This document shows positions 1 to 4,642 of a DNA stretch of 6,073 bases, piece after piece. The position numbers and the translations under genes were made by a program. The first letter of the stretch is position 1. Every line of letters begins with the position of its first letter. Source of the DNA: Acidobacteriota bacterium (GTDB lineage: Bacteria; Acidobacteriota; Terriglobia; Terriglobales; Acidobacteriaceae); NCBI GenBank assembly GCA_021841795.1, contig JAKCDN010000197.1:1-6073 (forward strand). The letters run 5' to 3'. The notes beneath the pieces are model-generated. The model made no database searches. It saw only the letters and a program-made list of their open reading frames with translations, and was not told where the DNA came from.

Positions 1-267
1 ATCGTCGATCTTCCCGCTTCATTCGGCGTGTTCCTTATCGCCTGGGTGCTTTTGCCTCCTCGGAGGCCCACATCCAGATCAGTTCGGAATGCGGTCAGAA
101 GGGCTACTGACGATACCGCGGATCAAAATCGAAATTTCTCTTGCTGGTTGGCAAGGAGTGCGGTTGAGCGGGCTTCCTTCGACAGGAGAGACACATAGTG
201 GGTGCTATGGGTGCGTGTCTCTCCCGCCGAAAAGCTGAGGCCCTGGGGTGCGTCGAACTGCCAGGAA
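1..267. other. Left-edge region without an assignable gene
   Basis: I see no gene that I can name here. Plus frame 1 stays open from the window edge to a TAG at 196-198 (65 codons). It begins with a hydrophobic stretch around residues 8-18 followed by an Arg-rich polar part, so it could be the tail of a protein that starts outside the window. Plus frame 2 is also open over the same bases, and the composition turns AT-rich around 120-140, so frame 1 is not convincing coding sequence. A small inverted repeat, GCCTCC-TC-GGAGGC, lies at 54-67. The right part of the region carries the hairpin listed separately and the 3' flank of the minus-strand pilin gene. Confidence 0.4.
185..224 (-). terminator. 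Strong hairpin downstream of the pilin gene (terminator-like or 3'-end stabiliser)
   Basis: GGAGAGACAC at 185-194 is an exact reverse complement of GTGTCTCTCC at 215-224, giving a perfect 10-bp stem. Inside the 20-base loop, ATAG (195-198) can pair with CTAT (205-208), extending the structure with a six-base bulge. The loop also holds GGGTGC twice (200-205 and 209-214). It begins 43 bases past the pilin stop codon. No run of U follows the stem on either strand, so it is not a classical intrinsic terminator. It may instead protect the 3' end of an abundant pilin mRNA or separate it from genes further left. The pairing is seen directly; the role is inferred. Confidence 0.45.
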
Positions 268-453
268 CTACGACAAGGAAGCGCTGATGTTGCTGAAGAC
301 GGTGGTGATGGCGCTGGCGACCTTGTTTACGCCGGTGATGGCGGCAAGAGCAACCAGGGCGATCAGCAACGCGTACTCGACCAGATCCTGGCCTTCTTCA
401 CGGTTGGTCAGGCTCTGAAGCTTCACATACATGGCAAGAAACAGGTTGTTCAT
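268..453 (-). CDS. flp: Flp/Fap-type (type IVc, Tad) prepilin
   Basis: This is the major-subunit type of the Flp/Tad pilus, a thin fibre used for adherence and biofilm formation. The 61-residue product has a polar leader of 21 residues ending in Arg-Glu-Glu-Gly. The processed part would begin QDLVEYALLI, followed by a hydrophobic stretch to about residue 48. Glu at +5 and Tyr at +6 after the expected cleavage site (G21/Q22) are the Flp hallmark pair; a TadV/CpaA-type prepilin peptidase would cut there. The short C-terminal part ends in a Ser/Thr-rich stretch, and the overall length is normal for the family. The ATG at 451-453 is preceded by GGAGAGG (plus positions 461-467) with 7 bases of spacing, an excellent ribosome binding site. 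It appears monocistronic, with a sigma-54-like promoter upstream and a hairpin downstream. The secretin that would serve it lies about 4.2 kb away on the same strand. Confidence 0.93.
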   Translation of the reverse strand: MNNLFLAMYVKLQSLTNREEGQDLVEYALLIALVALAAITGVNKVASAITTVFSNISASLS

Positions 454-460
454 GGTTTTT

Positions 461-467
461 CCTCTCC
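461..467 (-). promoter_or_regulatory. Ribosome binding site of the pilin gene
   Basis: Read on the minus strand this is GGAGAGG, 7 bases before the ATG at 451-453. It is the clearest Shine-Dalgarno sequence in the window, which fits a subunit made in large amounts. It also fixes the start codon of the pilin. Confidence 0.8.
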
Positions 468-507
468 GATTTTTATTTCCCCAGCCTCAGCCGGGCACAC
501 TCCTATG

Positions 508-523
508 AGCATCTGGCGTGCCA
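508..523 (-). promoter_or_regulatory. Candidate sigma-54 (RpoN) -24/-12 promoter of the pilin gene
   Basis: On the minus strand this reads TGGCACGCCAGATGCT. The established sigma-54 consensus is TGGCACG-N4-TTGCW. The first seven bases match exactly and the second block differs by one base (ATGCT). The invariant GG (plus 521-522) and GC (plus 509-510) have the required 10 bases between them. Transcription would begin near plus position 497, leaving a leader of about 44 bases before the ATG. Pilin genes in several phyla are known to use sigma-54. The match is seen directly; activity is inferred. Confidence 0.75.
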
Positions 524-551
524 TTCTCGGACATTTTTATTGTCCCTTTAA

Positions 552-564
552 AATCAACGAGATA
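552..564 (+). promoter_or_regulatory. IHF-like site between promoter and upstream elements
   Basis: AATCAACGAGATA matches the IHF consensus WATCAANNNNTTR with one mismatch. It lies in an AT-rich tract (about 535-570), with TTTTTAT upstream and ATAAAAATT overlapping and following it. It centres near -61 relative to the predicted pilin start point, the usual place for a DNA-bending site between a sigma-54 promoter and its activator sites. The motif is degenerate and will match AT-rich DNA by chance, so confidence rests on position more than on sequence. Confidence 0.35.
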
Positions 565-596
565 AAAATTCAGCCTGCTCACCGCTTCCAGAAACA

Positions 597-614
597 TGTA
601 TACGCCGGTTTACA
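597..614. promoter_or_regulatory. Dyad TGTATAC-GCCG-GTTTACA, candidate activator (enhancer) site
   Basis: The two 7-base arms are inverted copies with one mismatch, separated by GCCG. Relative to the predicted pilin start near 497 the dyad spans about -100 to -117, the distance range typical of binding sites for bacterial enhancer-binding proteins of the NtrC class. Its left arm, TGTATACG, recurs in inverted orientation at 639-646. It could alternatively serve the divergent glycosyltransferase gene, whose start is about 125 bases away on the other side. Confidence 0.4.
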
Positions 615-638
615 GTAGGGGCGTCGCACGAGAGGCAC

Positions 639-646
639 CGTATACA
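639..646. repeat. Second copy of TGTATACG, inverted (CGTATACA)
   Basis: This is the exact reverse complement of 597-604. The centres of the two copies are 42 bases apart, close to four turns of the helix, so proteins bound at both would lie on the same DNA face. Each copy contains the 6-base palindrome GTATAC. It is listed as a possible second half-site of the upstream activator region. Confidence 0.35.
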
Positions 647-737
647 CTATCGCGCATCTCCGCGGGGCCGCGAAGGGCTTGCACGGGAGTGCGGATGGGC
701 TCATTTGACGCGCAGAGGATGCCGTAGAATAGCGAGC

Positions 738-1919
738 ATGGCCAACCGGAAAGCCGCTGTTCTGGCAGAAAAACCCCACGACATTGCGGATTTCTCGATT
801 GCGCTCGTTGCCGGGCTAGCCCTCACGCTCACCCTTCTGCTCGTGTTTGCCGTGCCCGCGAGTTCAAAGATGGCCTCCACCCGCGATTTCGTATCGTACT
901 GGGCCACCGGACGGCAGCTTGTCCGTCGGGCCAACCCATACGACCGCAACGACATTCAGAATATCGAGCATGCGGCGGGACTGTTCCCGAACGGAGTTCT
1001 GCTGATGCGCAACCCGCCCTGGACGTTTCCGCTCGTTTACCCGCTCGGACTTCTGGACGTGCGGGTGGCAGCGGCGCTTTGGACGCTGCTCCTGATCGGC
1101 TGCCTGATCACGGCCGTGAACCTGATCCGGATCATGAACGGCTCGCCGCCCGATCTCATGCACTGGCTGGGCCTGTCGTTTTCGCCGGCACTCATCTGCC
1201 TGATCATGGGGCAAACCTCGATTTTCGCTCTGCTGGGGCTGGTTCTGTTCCTGCGCTACCACCACACCCGCCCGTTTGCGGCAGGGCTCTCGCTCTGGCT
1301 GTGCGCCCTCAAACCGCAACTGTTTGTGCCCTTCGCCGTGGTGCTGGCGATATGGATCCTCGTCACAGGCAGCTACAGGATCGTGGCCGGCGCCGCTTCC
1401 GCCATCGCATTGAGCAGCGCCCTGGGGTTCGTCCTCGATCCGGCGGCCTGGAGCGACTACGCGCACCTGATGCGCTCCCCCGCCGTCCAGCAGGAGATCG
1501 TCCCTTGCCTGAGCGACGCAATCCGCTTCGCGATCAGGCCGCAGGCGGTATGGATCCAATATGCTCCCGCAGCGCTTGGCTGCATTTGGGGCGTGGTCTA
1601 CTACTGGCGGCGCCGCGGCGCATGGAACTGGGTGGAGAACGGCAATCCGCTTCTCTTCGCCTCTCTGCTTACGGCGCCGTACTGCTGGTTCTACGACCAG
1701 ACTGTTCTCATACCGGCGGTCATGCACGGAGCTTACGTAACACGGTATCGCTGGATGCTCACCGTATTGGCGCTGCTGATCGCAGCCGTCGATGTGGAGA
1801 TGTGCAAGATCAAGGTGCTCTCGCCGGTCTATCTGTGGAACATACCCGTCTGGCTGCTCTGGTTCCTGGTTGCGCACTCGAACGCCCGGCAACATACGCC
1901 GTACGCTCCCGCAGCCTGA
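738..1919 (+). CDS. GT87 (DUF2029) family membrane glycosyltransferase, copy 1
   Basis: This is an integral membrane protein of 393 residues with the GT-C fold pattern. After a first membrane segment (about 19-40) comes an external loop with RDFVSYWATGRQL (49-61) and NPYD (66-69), the loop that carries the catalytic Asp in this class. It continues with MRNPPW...YPLG (90-104), GQTSI (158-162), LWLC-x2-KP (187-193) and a later APYCWFYDQ (313-321), among many hydrophobic helices. GT87 enzymes such as mycobacterial AftC move a sugar from a polyprenyl-phosphate donor on the outer face of the inner membrane; the sugar and acceptor here are unknown. The start is uncertain: the ATG at 738 lacks a good ribosome site, and an in-frame TTG at 705 would add 11 residues. 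The ATG is preferred because it still includes the whole first helix. It is a paralogue of the next gene. Confidence 0.85.
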   Translation: MANRKAAVLAEKPHDIADFSIALVAGLALTLTLLLVFAVPASSKMASTRDFVSYWATGRQLVRRANPYDRNDIQNIEHAAGLFPNGVLLMRNPPWTFPLVYPLGLLDVRVAAALWTLLLIGCLITAVNLIRIMNGSPPDLMHWLGLSFSPALICLIMGQTSIFALLGLVLFLRYHHTRPFAAGLSLWLCALKPQLFVPFAVVLAIWILVTGSYRIVAGAASAIALSSALGFVLDPAAWSDYAHLMRSPAVQQEIVPCLSDAIRFAIRPQAVWIQYAPAALGCIWGVVYYWRRRGAWNWVENGNPLLFASLLTAPYCWFYDQTVLIPAVMHGAYVTRYRWMLTVLALLIAAVDVEMCKIKVLSPVYLWNIPVWLLWFLVAHSNARQHTPYAPAA

Positions 1920-1977
1920 AGCCGACTGCGACGCCGCCTGGAAGCTTCCCGTCCCTTCCACGTCGAAGCGGCTTGCA

Positions 1978-1989
1978 GGCATCGATGCC
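1978..1989. repeat. Perfect 12-bp palindrome between the two glycosyltransferase genes
   Basis: GGCATCGATGCC is identical on both strands. It lies in the 129-base gap between the paralogues, centred about 26-27 bases before the TATAAT at 2010-2015, which is where a -35 element or an operator would sit. No T run follows, so it does not look like a terminator of the first gene. Palindromes of this length can occur by chance in GC-rich DNA. Confidence 0.35.
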
Positions 1990-2009
1990 GGGCGGAACCA
2001 ATCCGCAGC

Positions 2010-2015
2010 TATAAT
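2010..2015 (+). promoter_or_regulatory. Candidate -10 element (TATAAT) before the second glycosyltransferase
   Basis: An exact TATAAT stands out against the GC-rich surroundings and would start transcription near 2022, about 27 bases before the GTG start. The best spacing for a -35 box (about 1986-1992) holds only GC-rich bases. TTGCAG at 1973-1978 is too far away (31 bases). The promoter would therefore be weak or need an activator, possibly at the palindrome 1978-1989. Confidence 0.4.
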
Positions 2016-2048
2016 TGCCAAGACCAGCAACAGAAAGGTTCTCCCGGC

Positions 2049-3218
2049 GTGAAGATTGGGCGCGACTTCTCCCCACCTTTGATCGCGATCGCGTGCGTCC
2101 TCGCGAGCCTGTATACGGTGCTGTTCCTGGCGGTTCTGCCCTTCAATCGCCAGATTGCGGCGCGGCGCGACTATGTGGTCTACTGGGCCACGGGCCGGCA
2201 ACTGGCGCAGCATGGCAACCCCTACGATGCCGCGGCCCTGAACCGGATCGAGCGGGATGCGGGCTTTGAAGGCGGCGCCTCGTATTACATGCGCAACACG
2301 CCGTGGGCGCTGCCGCTGGCGTATCCGCTGGGCTTCTTCGGGATGCAGGCGGCGGCCCTGCCCTGGTCGCTGGCGATGCTGGGCCTGCTGGCGCTTTCAG
2401 TGCGCCTGCTCTGGCAGATGACGGGCCGGCCGGGGGACCATCTCGACTGGCTGGGCTACTGCTTTCCGCCGGCGCTGTTCTGCGTTCTGCTCGGCCAGAC
2501 CTCGATCCTGCTGCTGACCGGAGCGGTGCTGTTTCTCCGGCTGCACAAGTCGCATCCGTTCCTGGCCGGAGCGGCGCTGTGGCTGTGCACGATCAAACCG
2601 CATCTCTTTTTCCCCTTCGCGGTTGTGCTGCTGGCGTGGATCGCGGTTACGCGCAGCTATCGCGTTCTGGCCGGCGGGCTGGCGGCCATGGCCGGCGGGA
2701 CCGCGGTGACCGCGCTCGTTGCTCCGCACGCCTTCAGCCAGTATTTCGACTACATGCGCACGTCGGCCATCACGCATGAGTTCACGGCCTGCCTGGGCGA
2801 TCTGCTGCGGGACAGCATCAATCCCAACGCGGAATGGCTGGCTTTTGTGCCCGCGCTGATCGGCAGCGTCTGGGCGCTGGCGTATTTCTGGCCGCGGCGG
2901 CGGCAGTGGGACTGGCTCGATTCCGGAGGCCTGCTGCTGCTTGTCTCGCTGCTGGCGGCGCCGTTCGGCTGGATCTTCGACCAGTCGCTGGCCCTGCCGG
3001 CCATCATGGTGGGCCTGGCGCGGGCGCAATCGAAGTCTCTGGCCGGGGTTCTCGCCTGCATCTACATTCTCATCGGAGTCGAGATCAACCGCTTCGATCT
3101 TCACTCGGCGGCGTATCTGTGGACCGCCCCGGCGTGGCTCCTGTGGTATCTGCTGGCCCGGGCCCCGTGGCGCCGAAGCGACGCCGCGGAGGCCGCCGGC
3201 TCGCCCTCATCCATCTAG
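2049..3218 (+). CDS. GT87 (DUF2029) family membrane glycosyltransferase, copy 2
   Basis: This 389-residue polytopic membrane protein is closely related to the preceding gene. The shared blocks are RDYVVYWATGRQL (40-52), NPYD (57-60), MRNTPW...YPLG (81-95), GQTSI (149-153), LWLC-x2-KP (178-184), PFAVVL (189-194) and FDQ (310-312). From the first catalytic loop onward the two proteins align at a constant offset of nine residues with no net gap. By hand count about 47 percent of 282 positions are identical. The role is probably transfer of a sugar from a polyprenyl-phosphate donor at the periplasmic face; the substrate is unknown. The start is GTG at 2049, with AGAAAGG (2032-2038) 10 bases before it. 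The C-terminus is a short polar, Arg/Ala/Ser-rich tail. The PAP2 gene follows after 21 bases, so the two are probably cotranscribed. Confidence 0.87.
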   Translation: MKIGRDFSPPLIAIACVLASLYTVLFLAVLPFNRQIAARRDYVVYWATGRQLAQHGNPYDAAALNRIERDAGFEGGASYYMRNTPWALPLAYPLGFFGMQAAALPWSLAMLGLLALSVRLLWQMTGRPGDHLDWLGYCFPPALFCVLLGQTSILLLTGAVLFLRLHKSHPFLAGAALWLCTIKPHLFFPFAVVLLAWIAVTRSYRVLAGGLAAMAGGTAVTALVAPHAFSQYFDYMRTSAITHEFTACLGDLLRDSINPNAEWLAFVPALIGSVWALAYFWPRRRQWDWLDSGGLLLLVSLLAAPFGWIFDQSLALPAIMVGLARAQSKSLAGVLACIYILIGVEINRFDLHSAAYLWTAPAWLLWYLLARAPWRRSDAAEAAGSPSSI

Positions 3219-3239
3219 CGCGCTCTCTCGGGGTTATCC

Positions 3240-4121
3240 ATGCAGATCGTGAATCTCCTCCTCAGTCCCGCATTCCTGGCCCTGGCGCTGCTGGCGCTGG
3301 CGGTGACGTGGATGCTGCGGGACCAGGAAGACAAGACGCGCGCACAGCTGGTGATCGCGCTGGTCTTCAACCTGTTCTATGGCACGGCCCTGAATCTGCT
3401 GCTCGGCGGCGAGGGCGGGCTGTTCCCCTGGAAGTACGACTGGATTCTCCAGCGCCTGGATGAGGTGCTGGGCGTGCCGGCGGTGGCGGCGCACCTGCAG
3501 GGAGCCGCGCGCATCCCGCTGGGGATCTGTTACGAGCTGATGGTTCCGATGATGATCGCGTGGTTCTTTGTGAGCCGCAGAAACGGCGAATCGGGATCGA
3601 TCGTGCGCGCGTACATCGCGGAGATGGTCATCGGACCGCTTCTGTATGCCATTGTGCCGGCGTGCGGCCCCATCTATGCGTTCCGGGCCCAGTGGCTGCA
3701 CCCGCCGGCGGTTGCCGCCGTTCCCGTGCGTCTTGTCGGCATTCCCAACTCGTTCCCTTCGCTGCACATGGGCACGGCCTTTCTGCTGGCGTTCTACGCG
3801 CGGGGCCGGTTCTCGCGGATGGCAGCCCTGCTCTTTGCCGCGGCCACCTGCCTGGCCACGCTGTCTACGGGCGAGCACTACATGGTGGACCTCGTTCCCG
3901 GCCTGGCCTTCGGGGCGTTCGCCGCCGGCGCGGGAGAGAAAAGCATTGCGCGCGCGAGCGGATTTCTGGGCCTGGTTCTGGCCTGGTCGCTGGCCGCGCG
4001 CGCCGATTCCGGTTTTCTGATCGCGCACCCCATGGCTACGCGCAGCTTTGCCGCCGCGACCGTGACGCTGGCGGCGCTGGCGCTGGCCCGGCAGTGGCGG
4101 ACCGGCGCGGCAACGGCCTGA
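3240..4121 (+). CDS. PAP2-superfamily membrane protein, AUR1-like (PAP2_3) type
   Basis: This 293-residue membrane protein carries the conserved motifs of the PAP2_3 branch of phosphatidic-acid-phosphatase-like proteins. These are YAIVPACGP (136-144) in place of the classical Lys-x6-Arg-Pro motif, FPSLHMG (172-178) with the first active-site His at 176, and GEHYMVD (211-217) with the second His at 213 and Asp 217. Hydrophobic helices lie before, between and after them, and a first one spans about 8-25. Relatives include fungal AUR1 and actinobacterial inositol-phosphate transferases, which move a phospho-headgroup, as well as plain lipid phosphatases; which applies here cannot be told. ATG at 3240 has a weak GGGG (3230-3233) upstream. 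It lies 21 bases behind the second glycosyltransferase, so it may act on the lipid donor, for example recycling polyprenyl phosphate, or on the glycolipid product. It ends 30 bases from the convergent DUF192 gene. Confidence 0.85.
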   Translation: MQIVNLLLSPAFLALALLALAVTWMLRDQEDKTRAQLVIALVFNLFYGTALNLLLGGEGGLFPWKYDWILQRLDEVLGVPAVAAHLQGAARIPLGICYELMVPMMIAWFFVSRRNGESGSIVRAYIAEMVIGPLLYAIVPACGPIYAFRAQWLHPPAVAAVPVRLVGIPNSFPSLHMGTAFLLAFYARGRFSRMAALLFAAATCLATLSTGEHYMVDLVPGLAFGAFAAGAGEKSIARASGFLGLVLAWSLAARADSGFLIAHPMATRSFAAATVTLAALALARQWRTGAATA

Positions 4122-4129
4122 CCGGCCGC
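4107..4129. terminator. Weak GC-rich hairpin at the convergent gene ends
   Basis: GCGGC (4107-4111) can pair with GCCGC (4125-4129), and CGG (4114-4116) with CCG (4122-4124), around a five-base loop and an AA bulge. It overlaps the stop codon of the PAP2 gene. There is no U run on either strand, so its role as a terminator is doubtful. It is noted because the two convergent genes leave only 30 bases between their stops. Confidence 0.2.
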
Positions 4130-4151
4130 TCCGGGCTGCAAGGGGAGGGCC

Positions 4152-4589
4152 TCAGGCCACTGTGTCCGGGGCCGCGGGCACAATCTCCAACTGGTCGCCG
4201 GGCTGCGTGCGGGTCGCAAGCGCCGTCCCGGCGGGCAGCTCCAGCACGCTGTGGGCGGTGAAGCACGCGGAGACGCGCCAGGCCCCGACGCGGTGGCGCA
4301 CCTTTTTTACGCGAAGGGCGCGGTCAAGGTAGACCAGATCGATGGGAAAGCGCATGAAGAACGTGTGCACCGACTCGCAGGGCAGGATCCAGAGCCCCTC
4401 GCCGGGCGCGAAACCGGAGCGGCCGAGCAGGCCTTTTCTGCGCGCGGCTCCGGTGCGAGCCTTTTCGAGACGCGCGGACAGGAGCGTGTCGCGGGTGGCG
4501 TTGCGCACCTGCTGCGGAGCTTCAGGCACGGCGGGGCGCGGTCTCAACCAGCTCCGCAGCCCCTTGCCCATACCGTTGACAGGATTCAT
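4152..4589 (-). CDS. DUF192 family protein
   Basis: This 145-residue protein has a full DUF192 domain from about residue 30 to 137. It includes KGLLGR (52-57), GLWILPCESVHTFFMRFPID (65-84), LVYLD (85-89) and the closing VLELPAGTA...QPGDQLEI (115-136). DUF192 is a small beta-rich domain without an established biochemical function, often found exported in bacteria. Here the N-terminal 25 residues are basic and Pro-rich and show no signal peptide or membrane segment, so the protein may be cytoplasmic unless the true start lies elsewhere. The ATG at 4587-4589 has only a weak GGGA upstream; a second Met at residue 7 is an alternative. It begins 53 bases after the secretin stop on the same strand and is probably the last gene of that operon, since its stop faces the convergent PAP2 gene. 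Confidence 0.85.
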   Translation of the reverse strand: MNPVNGMGKGLRSWLRPRPAVPEAPQQVRNATRDTLLSARLEKARTGAARRKGLLGRSGFAPGEGLWILPCESVHTFFMRFPIDLVYLDRALRVKKVRHRVGAWRVSACFTAHSVLELPAGTALATRTQPGDQLEIVPAAPDTVA

Positions 4590-4642
4590 GCAGTGGTCCC
4601 AGTCACCCGCGCCATTCCACGCGGCTGACCGGCGGCATCCGG

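Noticed and set aside
54..67. Inverted repeat GCCTCC-TC-GGAGGC as a terminator
   Set aside because: The stem is short, leaves almost no loop, and the T-rich bases lie on the wrong side for termination of the minus-strand pilin transcript.
1..198. Possible C-terminal end of a plus-strand gene entering from the left
   Set aside because: The frame is open for 65 codons, but a second frame is open too, the composition becomes AT-rich in the middle, and no family is recognisable; not called as a CDS.
202..618. Plus-strand open frame of 138 codons over the pilin gene
   Set aside because: It is antisense to a clear Flp pilin with a strong ribosome site and sigma-54-like promoter, and its translation shows no family features.
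1079..2014. Plus-strand open frame of 311 codons in another frame
   Set aside because: It overlaps the first GT87 gene out of frame and has an Arg/Ala/Pro-rich, low-complexity product with no recognisable motif.
864..2213. Minus-strand open frame of 449 codons
   Set aside because: It lies antisense to both GT87 genes and is rich in Arg, Gln and Pro, as expected from reverse reading of GC-rich membrane-protein codons. The plus-strand frame has paralogue support.
3234..4028. Minus-strand open frame of 264 codons
   Set aside because: It is antisense to the PAP2 gene, whose active-site motifs are all in the plus-strand frame.
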